In this document: positions 1-10,915 of the stretch, piece after piece
Position numbering within the stretch: position 1 is the first letter of the stretch
How the letters are laid out: every line of letters starts with the position of its first letter
Source: Letharia columbiana
Lineage: Eukaryota > Ascomycota > Lecanoromycetes > Lecanorales > Parmeliaceae
DNA length: 64,000 nt
Direction of reading: 5' to 3'
Assembly (NCBI RefSeq): GCF_014066305.1
Contig: NW_023501087.1
Location: forward strand, 337,001 to 401,000
Translations under genes and position numbers: made by a program
The notes under the pieces: generated by a model
Databases searched by the model: none
What the model was told of the DNA's origin: nothing
What the model saw: only the letters and a program-made list of their open reading frames with translations

Positions 1-639
1 TCTGTTCTAGGTCTTTTCATGTGTTTGTACTATTAGGCTTGGGTTTTGATCCGTTCTGGTCCTGCTGGCAAGGGCCGGAGATTAATAGATTCTGGGACCT
101 TTTTCCTGTACCAAATATCAACTAATTCTCAGCTCCATGAGCCGCGTGAAGAGCATCTCTTTCCATTACTGCACTTACGTTGCTCCCTTCGATTTCGGCC
201 TTTGATTCGCCGAATGCTGATGGGTAGATATCAATCCCTTGAATCTCCATCTTCGATTATTATTGTCCACTTCGGGCACTTCTTTGTCTAGACCATCGAG
301 TTCGCACACGATTTTGATGTTCCCGTCCATTTCGGCTTTTGTAGAAAGGGTCAGCGTATCAAATTCTCTCTGCTACTCTATGTCAGTTCTCTAAGCAGTC
401 CAATCAAAGTAAGATCAGAAAAATCAAGGTGCTGGCTGAGGATGAGAAAAAGAGTGCAAATTGCACACGTGGATAATCTTCCGCAGTAAAGGTTTAGCCT
501 TATGCTTTTCGAAAGTCCTGGCGTGCCCCTATCTTCTAAAGACAGGCCTCGAATACGAAGTTAGGGCCAACTCGAACTCAAATCTTGGAAAAGAGACGTT
601 AAAGTTAAAGGATTTCTTCCACTATTTCCCTAATACAAA

Positions 640-671
<32 letters not shown>

Positions 672-705
672 AGAAAGATAGAAAAATCTCGTCGACCCTA
701 GAAAG
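1..705. other. Upstream region without a recognised gene
   Basis: I see no supported gene here; the short open frames have no recognisable features. The only structure is an AAAG tetranucleotide run just before the gene that starts at 706. This is probably the promoter and 5' leader of that gene. Confidence 0.5.
637..680. repeat. (AAAG)n microsatellite
   Basis: About ten tandem AAAG units, degrading to AAG at the right end, about 25 bases upstream of the start codon at 706. On the + strand this is a purine-rich tract in the probable 5' leader. Confidence 0.9.
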
Positions 706-1655
706 ATGCAGTCTTCCCTGTCTTTGCTCCACCTTATCAGCCTGCTTCTTTACGCTGCGATTCGGACCACAGGCCAATCTACAACCTCGCTGTTCGTCCC
801 TGTGGAGTACCCTTTGAACTCTTTTTCGGCATCTGTCGTTGGCAATGTGAGCAGTTCTGCTTTGTGCGTCACGCTGTATACGGCCAAATCTGGCTAACCC
901 GACATGTTCTCGGATAGGATGCATCGGCAACCACCTTCGTGTTCGACTGCGCCACTGATAAATCCTGCGGGCCAGTCACAGTGATCCAAGGTCCTTCGAC
1001 CGCCATCTTCACAGAAGCAGATCAGCCGTACGTTAGCCTCTTCCTGCGAACGTACTCAAAATCTAAAGGTTCAAGTACTGATTTAGTCGCTGATGACAAC
1101 AAAATTAGAATCACAACCGTGTGGAAGTGTGAGTTTACACCATCGATACCGACCGCGACTTGTCTCGTCACGTCGACATCTCCAGGCTACAGCTTTGCTG
1201 GCACCAGCACCTCTTTCTACCCATCGGAGTCGCCAGACGCGTTCCCCACCTATCTGGTGGAAATTACGGCAGGCTCCGTCAATCTAGCAACGATTTCAGC
1301 AACGACTTCATCCATGGTGGACATGGCAGCTGTGTCCGCATCAATACCTGCGATTACTTCTGACCTGCTTTCCCCTTCGTTTCGCGGCTCAATGGATGGT
1401 TCAGCGGACGCTACGAGCACTGCGGACTCGAGTGCAACAAGTCCGACTGCCACTGGAACGACAACATCGGTTGCTGGTCTTTCTAGCTCAAGCGCCGTTC
1501 TGACAAGCACAGAATCTTCGGCAACGAATTCGGAAGCGTCTTCGAGCGGTGCAATTGTGGGTCCCCAGAAGACTGGCACCGCAAGTTCTTCTAGAAGTCG
1601 AACGGAAACACTAAAAGCATTAATATTCATTCTATCTGTACTCTTTGGTCTGTGA
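706..1655 (+). CDS. Secreted, probably GPI-anchored Ser/Thr-rich surface protein
   Basis: I read two exons, 706-846 and 918-1655, joined by a 71-nt intron (847-917, GTGAGC...GATAG, phase 0), giving 292 residues. The N-terminus has a hydrophobic signal peptide ending near residue 23 (TTGQ). The middle holds a small domain with several cysteines (FDCATDKSCG, VWKCEF, TATCLV). From about residue 150 it is a long Ser/Thr/Ala-rich stalk suited to O-glycosylation. The extreme C-terminus is a hydrophobic tail (ALIFILSVLFGL) typical of GPI attachment. This layout is common in fungal cell-wall proteins; I do not recognise a catalytic family. Without splicing, the first open frame stops at 897, so the intron is needed to link signal peptide and body. 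Exact function is unknown. Confidence 0.85.
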
Positions 1656-2342
1656 ATAGGTCTCTTTTCAATTTGTGTATATAATGAAAATTGCAACAGA
1701 TGAGATCCAGTTGTGAAAAACGAGCGAGGATATTTCGGACACGTCAAAAAATTGTAAATCAGAGAAGAACGATTGCCATGGTTTTGATCGTCAGTGGAAA
1801 TCAGTCCACTTGACCATTAGAATGTACACTTTGACTGCATTGTGCAAATCATGGTAGCAACACATTCAGGCATCAAAATCTATCGGCATTCGTCTGCGCA
1901 ACAATCATTGCTGATAGTGGAATGCTCATCAATGCTCCCAGTACGCAGGCAAGCTGCCAGAACAGGTGGCAGTCGAGGTGATGCGAATCCTCAAAAGATC
2001 GAACAGAGCATCGTCAGCCATGAAGTCTTCCATAATCTAATGCTCTTCTTTGAATGATTCTAGTCATGAATAACAGATATTTCCGGGTCGATGCGCTGAT
2101 ACAACGTCCAACATGTGAAGGTTCAGACTGCGACCCATTTTGATAGGGCTGACGATCACCCGGCAAACCTGCCGATTCCGCTCCGGTTTGGCCATCGAAG
2201 CATCAGCTGAACAGCCTGACCATCGCAACGAAGAAAGCAACCCTTCAACATACCGAACAATGTCAAGCAATCCCTGCGATCTGATCGCCTGAATCCTTCC
2301 TTCACATGAATGAACTAGTCACAGCCCTCCGAGCCCAAGATA
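1656..2342. other. Intergenic region
   Basis: Nothing recognisable; probable 3' end of the upstream gene and promoter of the gene starting at 2343. Confidence 0.5.
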
Positions 2343-3655
2343 ATGCGCCCCTCCGACCCCCGCATCCGCCAAACCCTCAACCACATCTCCCAGAACATCG
2401 AGTCCGCCAACCTTACGACCCAAGCCTCCCTCTTCACTTTCTCCGAACACTACATCTCCCCCTGCCTCGCCTCTCTGAGCACCTGCCTCGAAGCGTCCTG
2501 CCAGCCCTGCTTCGCGGTCCGCGACGACCTCCGCCAGAAGCGCCAGCGCCAATCTCAGCACAGCCGACGGGGGCGCGGGAGGGAGAACCTCGCGTTTGAT
2601 TTCTATGACGATTGGGAGCAGGATGAGAGTGAGTGGGGGAACGATGAGCTGGATCGGTTGCTGAATGGGGATGATACGGCACAGCCGGGGAAGCATGGGG
2701 GGATGAGTTATGGGAGTCGCGGGGTTGGCAGGAGGAAAGGTGGGGAGGGGGAGGATGATGTTAAGATGTTGCCCAAGAGTAGTATGTTTGGGTTCTTGGA
2801 GAGATTGCCGTGGAAGATTGGGGGGAGGGGGGTTCGATACAAACCTAATGTTGCGAATCTGCAGGAGAATATTGGGAGGAGGGGTGTGGAAGCGGAGCCG
2901 TTGATTGAGGAGGGGGAAGAGCGGGAAGGGAGAGGCCATACGAGGAGTAGGAGTGGGACGGTGGGGAGTAGGAGTACGACCAACTCGTTAAGTTCGAGGG
3001 GTGATCTGTTCCCGAGCGATGATGAGGATGATGCCGTGCCGTTGGATGACGAGTTTGCGATGGTGTTGGAGCGGCGGACTACGGGGACTACGTCTGATGA
3101 TCACAGTAGTGGAAGGGCAAGGGGGAAGAGACCGTCTGGGTCCAGGGCCTCGACGAAGACGGGGTCGTCGAAGGACACGAGGAGTGTGAGAAAGGAAAGG
3201 AGGGGAACGTCGACTTCCAGTGGCAGAAATCGCCATCTGATAGAGACGGCAGAAGAAGATGTACTGTCGATAAGTGATCTGAAGCACGAAGAGGAGCGTG
3301 TCCGACTGCAGGAGGAGGCTGAGGTGGAGCAGAGACGGCAAGCAGCTCAGAGATTGGCGCTTGAGCGTGGTTTGAGCAGTGCAGAAGATGAAGCAGAGGT
3401 AGAATCTCTGCTTAGTGACGTTCAGAATGCTTGACTGACTGGACGCAGGATCTACCCGATAGCCACGATGTCAAAGGAGGTGCCATTATCCATGACAAGG
3501 AGCTGCCTTCACCCGATCATGAAAGGTCGCCACTCGCAAATCCACCACCAGAACTCCCACCATCGAAGGTAGAACCCAGTCCTCTCGACCAGCCGCGATG
3601 GCCAGTGAGAGATGGAGCTCCTGAGCCAAAGCCTCCAGATGAGCCAAATCACTGA
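2343..3655 (+). CDS. Conserved fungal protein of unknown function, acidic/basic low complexity
   Basis: Main exon 2343-3398 plus exon 3449-3655 gives about 420 residues, using a 50-nt intron (GTAGAA...GACGCAG, with a CTTGACTGAC branch-like site). Without splicing the frame ends at 3434 (363 residues). The N-terminal ~60 residues (PRIRQTLNHISQNIE, FTFSEHYISPC, then Cys-rich SLSTCLEASCQPC) and the following FDFYDDWEQDESEWGNDELD block resemble a widespread Pezizomycotina family with no assigned function (recalled from general knowledge, not searched). The rest is Ser/Arg/Glu-rich and looks disordered, with a Glu/Arg-rich coiled stretch near residues 315-350. The spliced C-terminal exon adds an acidic Pro-rich tail (ELPPSKVEPSPLDQP). 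Function unknown. Confidence 0.8.
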
Positions 3656-5641
3656 CTTGTAGATGCTCAGTAAATGTATTAATTGTATGATACTGCCTTT
3701 TAGCGTTACGGCAGCATTCAGCCTTGGGTTAAGGAGGGGTCTGGCGCTTTGCTGCACTATCCTTGGTGATAGCAGATCATGATGAATGACACCGTCTGCA
3801 GGTATGACTTGATACCTGAGTATTACAAGACCTCCTAGTGCTCCCGGAATGATTTTGGCGACTGCCAATGTATACATATTATAGTGAGATTGACTTCTTG
3901 TGTTTCACGTACAAGGTATCGTTGGGGAGTAAAAGTCATCGATCTTAGAGTTGGGTCAAAGGTGGTCGAGCATGAAGTACTCGTGAAGGACCGTCAGGAA
4001 TTTGGTCGTCACTCGGCCTGGAAGCACATGGAAAGTTTTGATGATTCCGGTAACGCTTCGTCTGCTTCAGCATATACCAACTGATATGAACCGAATCGCT
4101 GGAGTCCGGCGATCGGTTATCCTTGGGAGAGAGTGGAAAGGAACCAGGTTTGCAAGCCAGAGATCCCAGTGGATGGCCTTGTGCGGCCTTCAGCATATAC
4201 AATCCTCTTCTTGCCGCATCCAATTACCTGGGATTTCCTTTCTAGATTTCCCAGCTCAGAAACATCCAGGTTATCGTCATACCCTGCTCATCTTTACGCT
4301 TGTGTCGGGCAATGACCGTTTCTTAATACGGATCTCGCTATTACAATCGATCTCAGTCCAAGGCAGCCCACAACCTCGATCGCCAACGTTCCCGATGATT
4401 CCAGTCCTGATAACTTGTGTTGATCTAGATGTTCCAGCTTCTACGAGAAGAACGGACATGGTGCACTTCCATGCCTTAAACGTCTTACGCTCTGTATCCA
4501 GGTAACGCCGAGAGCGACTATCCGACAATGCAGAGGCGTGCCGGCCGCTCGCTCTTTCACCAGCTGCTTACCGTGATCTCTGCTCGCTGTCGACCCCGTT
4601 TGTCAAAGACCCTTCAAGTCCAGGATGGGAACCGAAGGCAGTTTCTTTGCTCTCCAGCGGTAAAGACAAAAGTAGACACGTAAACCTCAAGGGGTCCAGC
4701 ACGAGTACTAGATGAACAGAGACAGCAATAGGCCCTTAGTCACACGGTAATCACTAGAAACTGTGGATGTTTTGGCGTGATCTCTACGGGTATGAAAGTA
4801 ATACAGCATGGCGTGTAATACCTTTCCGCTATTCCCATGACCTCTACATTCGTTATACAGAAATCAGACGTGTATGATACGGATATCTCTCATCCATTGA
4901 GGATCGACCACGGCTTAGAATAACCAGGAGGTCTCAATGATCTGTTGTCAAGCCTACGGGTGGTGTACCGCAATGAGCAGGTCGTTCGACGGTCCTGTTC
5001 GCCCGGATCGACCTTCATGAATCGCTTTCCCGAAGTCGTATCAGATCACGCCTCCAGATCCGTCGTCCGGTTCGTTGATAGGGTCGCCTTTCAAGGCCAT
5101 TTTTCGCGCTCGAAGCCCCACCGCCGACACCAACCATCAGGCCAGACCTGATCGAAGGAAAGGTTTAAAACACATGTGATGTGCCACCGTTGCAGCGGAG
5201 GTAGTGCCTATCGATCTGGACAGCAGACACGCTAGTTCTATGGTCTGGCCAACAAACAAAGGAGCCGAGCTAGCTAAGTATCTTCTTGCCGTCCTACAGA
5301 TCTTTGCTTTCCCTTTGATGATGCAGTCACCTTCGCAACCTTCGTAGAGGTGGTAAGATGTTGTTTCATTGCATCTAACTACCTAGCTATGAAGTATGTT
5401 GAGAGGGTGTCGTGAGGGGCGTATCCGGAGCGCTCATTCAATGGTAGACGTTGACAATCGGAAACATTATCATATCGACCTTTAGGTTCACGCTATGCCT
5501 CCCAGGGGAAAATGCTGCCTCCCAGTAAGTGACTCGCTATGCACAATTCCACCCCGACCTAAGAAATATATGACAGGAAATGTTAAATGATCCGCCCTTA
5601 AAGCTTAAACGAAGGAGTGTAAAGTCCAGGGTGAGGGGTGG
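3656..5641. other. Long intergenic region
   Basis: About 2 kb without a gene I can support. The longest frame (4002-4505, +) starts at GTG, has no domain and is within chance length for this window. No tRNA-like B-box or repeat was noticed. Confidence 0.5.
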
Positions 5642-8015
5642 CTAGATCATACTGCCATTGACGTTGATCTCGCACCCATCAGCCTTCTGCTGTCTTGCTT
5701 TAGCGAGCATAAGCTCACGCATCCAGTCGATGCGCTCGTCGCGAGACTTGACGGCGAAGTGGTGCGTCTTTCCAGTCGCTGCGCCAAGAATGCCCTTCTT
5801 CTCGGCTGCGGGCACGAGTTGGAAGCTAAATGCTGAATGATCATCGCCGTCTTTCTTTTTACTGCTAAGCTTCAGGGACTTAAAAGCAGCGTTGAGCTTG
5901 TTTGATGCAAGCGAAGAACAAGCGACAGCATATTCGTCGACGTCGATGTACTCAAGAGCATCGTTAACTTTCTCATCTCGGTGCATAGCGAGACGAGTGC
6001 CATTGAGACGGAAGTGGTTCTCGTGCCATTCATGACGGAGCATTTTCGTCTTGCGCTTCTTCATCCAGCCGGCATAGTTGACGTCGTTGGCTGTAGGGGT
6101 CAATTCGTCTTGGCCATCGATGGGAGAAAGAAACGTTTCTCGCAAAGGGGCCATGGCAAACCTTGGCTGATGACGATGGGAACTCGATCGCTCAATAGGA
6201 TTGGCAGTCTGTGCGCGGGGAATGGGCGACAACGCCTGACGGCGATCGACTGGTGAAAATTGCTGGCGAAACTGTTGACGATGGTCCGCTCGAGAGTTCG
6301 AGCGGTAGATGGGGTCCCCGCCAAGTCGCATGCTTGGTGGTACGGACTGAGAAGCGTCGCGCTCAATCGGACCTAGAGGGATCGCTGTGACGGGAACGTC
6401 CATTGCGGAAGCCGGACTGCCAAGTCTGAAGATGTTAGAGCCATTGTTTTCGTTCTTCGTATACAAAGCTGTGACTGGGGTGTAATTTTGTCGTAATGGG
6501 ACAGCAGTGCGATTAGCAGAAAGGGCATCCTGTGGCTGGATTGTTGGAATCGTCAGCTTGGGAAGCAGGCTCAGGTTGCTATGAGGTGCTTGTGTGGGTC
6601 CTGGTGGCGAAAGCGGAGGAAACATTTCATACGGAGATGTTGAGGATTCCTCGGGAGGCTCGTCCAGGTGCTGGAAGCTGAGGAACTGCCTGACATTCTC
6701 TTGAGGATCGCGGGTTTGGACAACGCGGAGGAGATCCTCATCGAGGCGAAGTGCAGGCAAGCGACCTGGTCCTAGGAGGTCCGACGATGCAACGACAGAA
6801 GGTACTGCCTCAGACATTGGCCGCATGCTGACTTCGCTGGGAGCAGCATTGGCATCCTGGTACTGCTCCAATTCCATGGGGAACTCTTTCGCAAACCTTG
6901 CCATCTTGCGCTGGTATTTCTTATATTTTGAACAATTCTCCCCCTTCGAACAATGATGCGGCTCAGGGAGGAGTTGCTCAATGGCCACGATCGACGCGGA
7001 TTCTCCAGGAGAAATGACATCGTCAGGTCGTACTGCCCTTCGAGCTCGCCTTCGTCCTACCGTTGGTGACTTGGCTTTGTCGTCGTCTGGGCTTGAAGGG
7101 TTGGAGCAGTCATCTGCACGACGCTGTCGAATGGGCTGTTGTGGTGCTGCCGATGTATTGGGTGATGTGGATGAGTAACATGGGTCATCTGCTGGAGTTG
7201 ATGGGACGCTTAGACCACCCCTGAGATTCCGTATAGCATCCCACAGTTGATGGCGTTGACCAAAGGACACGATTCCAAGCTCTTTGAGATCCCCGAACTG
7301 AAGATCTTTCAGTATCGCGCCGGAGATATCATGCATGCGGAACTTCTGCACTAGTGACGATTCAAGCCCAGCAGCGGTCATCCAACATCCAACCTGTTGG
7401 GGTGTCCATGCTTGCAGGGGCACACTGCTGTGAGGAGCCTTCTCGACTTTCTGTTGCCGTTCTGTCGTCAGTATTGGTTTGGGACCAGCGCTGAGGTCTT
7501 GCGGCAATACAGGAGACCAGTCAAGATAGATGTCATGTTCCTGTGTTCTGGTTGAGTCTTGCGAAATGCGGAATAGGTGTGGTCCAATAGGTCCTTCAAC
7601 AGGCTTTGTCGGCCCTTGTTTTTCTTGCTGTAGCTGTAATTGGAAATTGAATCCTCCAAAATCATTCAAAGCTGGGGTTTGGATCTCTTCAAAAGTCGAC
7701 ACCGTTGTGTTGCTTCGGTTGCCAAACTACGAATGTGTTAGACATGCAGCGGCTGAGATGGTCTTGGGTACCCACCGATTCCTCGCTTCTGCGGCCCGAG
7801 TATTCCTCGAAATCACTCAGATCCTCTTCGAATTCGGTATCATACATCTCCGTAGCTTGAGAGACTGGCCTAGGTGCCGATGGCTGGACGAATACCGACT
7901 GCACATTGCCTTTTTGGAACATTTCAATCCCCCTCGGTTGCGCCATTGGCATGAACGCCTAATATATTCAGAGACTGCTCATTGAGCGGATCAATTGTTG
8001 TCAATGACTTACCAT
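5642..8015 (-). CDS. SAM and PH domain protein (Boi-like scaffold)
   Basis: Exons on the minus strand: 8013-8015 (start codon only), 7776-7958, and 5642-7726, giving about 756 residues. Introns are 7959-8012 (GTAAGT...TATTAG, 54 nt) and 7727-7775 (GTGGGT...CGTAG, 49 nt). A SAM domain lies near residues 168-230 (WTPQQVGCWM ... LGIVSFGQRHQLWDAI). A PH domain sits at about 615-742 (YAGWMKKRKTKM ... HHFAVKSRDERIDWMRELM). Between them is a long Ser/Pro-rich disordered region. SAM+PH proteins of the Boi1/Boi2 type link Rho/Cdc42 signalling to polarised growth and the plasma membrane; that role is by analogy, and the SH3 domain of yeast Boi proteins is not seen. In-frame internal ATGs at 7952 and 7946 could also serve as starts. 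Confidence 0.85.
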
Positions 8016-9755
8016 CGCGCAAATACTCAATTGATACCAGTTTTGGAAGGGCGATTCCTGGAGAAAGCAGTACTATTGGAGAATGTGTGTATGTTCGTAT
8101 GTATGTATGTAATGAACATGGGATGAATCAATCATTCCCTCGCAGACCACTCTAGCACGACAGCGATAGTGAGAGCATAGCGAAAAAGAGGAAAGGAAAA
8201 AAAGGAAAGTCCTTTGGGATTGGGCGCTTGGACATGGTTATAGGGAAGCTCCCCTCTCTGTATGCTGGAGTACTCTGAGAAGGGTTTCCGTTTCACAATT
8301 CTTCTCACATTCTACTAGCGGGCTACATCTTCAAGCCATCACGTCGGATCAACACCATAAGGCGGTATTATTCGTTGCTATCTTGTGCGCCGACTGCACC
8401 CTTGAGCACTCAGAGGTGTGAAGAGGAACAGAGAGGTGCAGGAAGCTCAAAGCTTAAATTTCGAGCCACATGTATCCCACCAATGAATGGTCATCTACTG
8501 CTAGCCACATCACCAAATCCAACAAAGTCCCTATGTAACCGCCAGGAAGAAAGGAAATCCCTACTACTTAACTAAGGCTGCATCTACCGCATTCGAGCCA
8601 ATAACGACCAGACTTTACGCTTATGTACAAGCCTGCACAGTACTCCCACTACACAGTACACAGTACACAGTACAGGCTCGGCTCGCAACGGGAAAGGGAA
8701 AGGGAAAGGGAAAGGGAAAGGGTACCATTCTTCTGCCTCTGCTCTGCTTTGCAGAGTCAAACCACGAAGTCGTCATTTCGGTGCCATTAATTGGCTTCAC
8801 TCAGGACTATATGTCTCGGCAGTAGAAAAAATGGAGGGAACCAGGAGTGGAGATGCCCAAGAAACATTGGCGCAAGGGACAACGCGCATTGGCCATTGTT
8901 GTCCCCGCATTTGCAGGATGGTGATATCGATGGCGTGCATGCTCCATCTTCTGGGCACGATATGAATCACGCACATCATCCTCCGTATTCGGATCCTCCA
9001 TCCCTACCAAGATTCTTATTGGATTCCCTATCCACGGTCAGCTCCAATATCTGCCCACCCTTCCAATCTTCCCTACTCACATGACCAGAAAATCATGCGG
9101 GCGATCAGTTCGGGATCCTCATACCTACTACTTCGTGCTCAGTCGATCAGAAGTCTTCACCGCCACTCATAGGGAGTATCGATGCCACTGATTCACATTG
9201 TCAAGACGAGTAGAAATGCTCGGTATGCGGCTTCCTCTTTGAGTGGAGCGGAGATTCACAGGGGTCTCCCACAATCTTGCCTTGCGGGGGTCCAAGTCAC
9301 CTGAGCTTCATCATAAAACCACAACGTCCTTCGATGTTCTTACAGGTGGCTTGCGATTGATTAGATATCACGAGCCATGGTCGCTACGAATCGCCACAGG
9401 GCTCTTCCACAAGTAGCATCCAAGTACACCGACAATTGCTCAAAGTCCTCGGAACTTTGCGAAAAGCCACATGATAGTATGTAACATTGGTAGCTGATAC
9501 TCATTCAAGATTCGCCGACATTCTTTTCAACGCTAGCCAATTGACCCACCACCAACGGCGGCCGTTGTCAGCATAGGACGTTTTTCGCTAGCGTCGGAAA
9601 TGAAGCAAAATGATCTCAGGAAGGATTAATTTCTTTTGCAGATCTTGCTACTTATCACTCATCGTAGCTGGTAGGTATGAGTTATTCTTAGCAAATACGA
9701 CCGTTTTCATATCTTTTCCCGAGCGATGGAAGCATCAAGTCAGCCTAATTTACTG
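8016..9755. other. Intergenic region, probable promoter of the SAM/PH gene
   Basis: No supported gene. Contains GTAT-rich sequence near 8090-8110, a run of three ACAGTAC-like units near 8651-8674, and a GGGAAA tandem repeat. Small open frames at 8791-9084 on both strands have no recognisable content. Confidence 0.5.
8690..8722. repeat. (GGGAAA)n tandem repeat
   Basis: Five to six perfect GGGAAA units. It resembles a telomere-type G-rich repeat only superficially: the unit is not TTAGGG. Confidence 0.9.
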
Positions 9756-10592
9756 CTAGCTTGAGCCTATCACGAAGCTCGCTCCCCCGCACCAACGTTT
9801 TTTTTCTTTTTCAAGCTTCCATTTTGGCGCTGGAGCGGCACGTTTCTTAGGGCCAGCGCTAAAAGTTTCAACGTCTGCTGGCCTGTCATGCTGCCAAGAA
9901 GGAAAGGAATTGCGGTGCTTCACCTCCAAATCGAATAGCGTCGCCCGTATGGTGCATGTGCATGGTTGGCCGACGCTCAATCTCGTGATCTCGCAATCAT
10001 TTGCGAGTCTGGAGGTTGGGACGTGGAACATGGCGTCCGCGTTCTCTTTAATTTCACCGATTTTTGCGGTGTCTTTTCTGCTTTCCACAACCAAAAGACT
10101 AGTGAAAACTTGCATCGAGCAAATATTGCTCTGCAGGCTGCTCGACAAGAAAAGCAAATTCCTCCCTTGCCTCCCTATGGGCCGCATACGGGGAAGCAAC
10201 GGAACAGATGTGACGACTTCGGAATCACATGCAGTAGCTTTAGAACAGCTTGACGAGGCTTGCAGCGATTCGATAATTTCGAAAGCTTCTTCGACCCGCC
10301 CCGCTGCCGATTGTGAAGCTAGGGGTCGATATGTATGACTGCATGATCCTAACCATGAATGGAGCTTTATGATGATTGACGACCAGGATCCTATGAGCTT
10401 TGGGCGCTTCGTAAGAGGCAAAAATAGCAAATTACCCCTCTTTTCCTGTGGAAGCTCCAAGCTTGTTAGCGTTTGTGTCAATTTCATTCCATCATACCAA
10501 TCGTTGGGCAGGCTTTCCATCGTGCTAGCCTCACTATCTGGCCGGTATTCTGGCTGGGTATCGCGGGGCCTCATCCAGAAGCACATATTCAT
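9756..10592 (-). CDS. Hypothetical protein, unrecognised
   Basis: An uninterrupted ATG-started frame of 278 codons, longer than expected by chance in DNA of this composition, but without a recognisable domain, signal peptide or membrane segment. The C-terminus is basic (KKRAAPAPKWKLEKEKKRW). The opposite strand also has a 142-codon frame (9910-10338), so coding status is uncertain. It may be a lineage-specific gene or a chance frame. Confidence 0.35.
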   Translation of the reverse strand: MNMCFWMRPRDTQPEYRPDSEASTMESLPNDWYDGMKLTQTLTSLELPQEKRGNLLFLPLTKRPKLIGSWSSIIIKLHSWLGSCSHTYRPLASQSAAGRVEEAFEIIESLQASSSCSKATACDSEVVTSVPLLPRMRPIGRQGRNLLFLSSSLQSNICSMQVFTSLLVVESRKDTAKIGEIKENADAMFHVPTSRLANDCEITRLSVGQPCTCTIRATLFDLEVKHRNSFPSWQHDRPADVETFSAGPKKRAAPAPKWKLEKEKKRWCGGASFVIGSS

Positions 10593-10915
10593 TTTTAGAA
10601 CAGTGGCTTCCTACCCTAGAAAGTTGGAAAGCCTTTTCCCTACTCTAATTATGTCTACATATAACTCCATATCAAGTCCGAGTCTTCACTTCAAGGACTC
10701 CTGCAGCAGACCGTGGAACTATTGTTCTCCCACCCCGTCATCATCATATCTTGGAGCCAGCTGGTCAGGCTCCTACCCTTTAATACTACTCATAACAATA
10801 GCATACCGGTCTTGCTCTGCGCCTTCCCACTTGTCGCCTTGATTTCGCATCTGCACCCATATCCATAATATCTTGACAGCTCACGACACAATACCTCCTG
10901 ACGAGAAGCTTGCCC
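10593..10915. promoter_or_regulatory. Probable promoter of the Zn2Cys6 regulator gene
   Basis: 323 bp between divergent frames; no specific site is assigned. Confidence 0.4.

Noticed and set aside
2319..2939. 206-codon frame on the minus strand
   Set aside because: Antisense of the conserved gene at 2343-3655; its Pro/Leu-rich sequence is a composition effect.
4002..4505. 167-codon frame on the + strand
   Set aside because: GTG start, no domain, length compatible with chance over 64 kb and six frames.
8690..8722. Possible interstitial telomere repeat
   Set aside because: The unit is GGGAAA, not TTAGGG.
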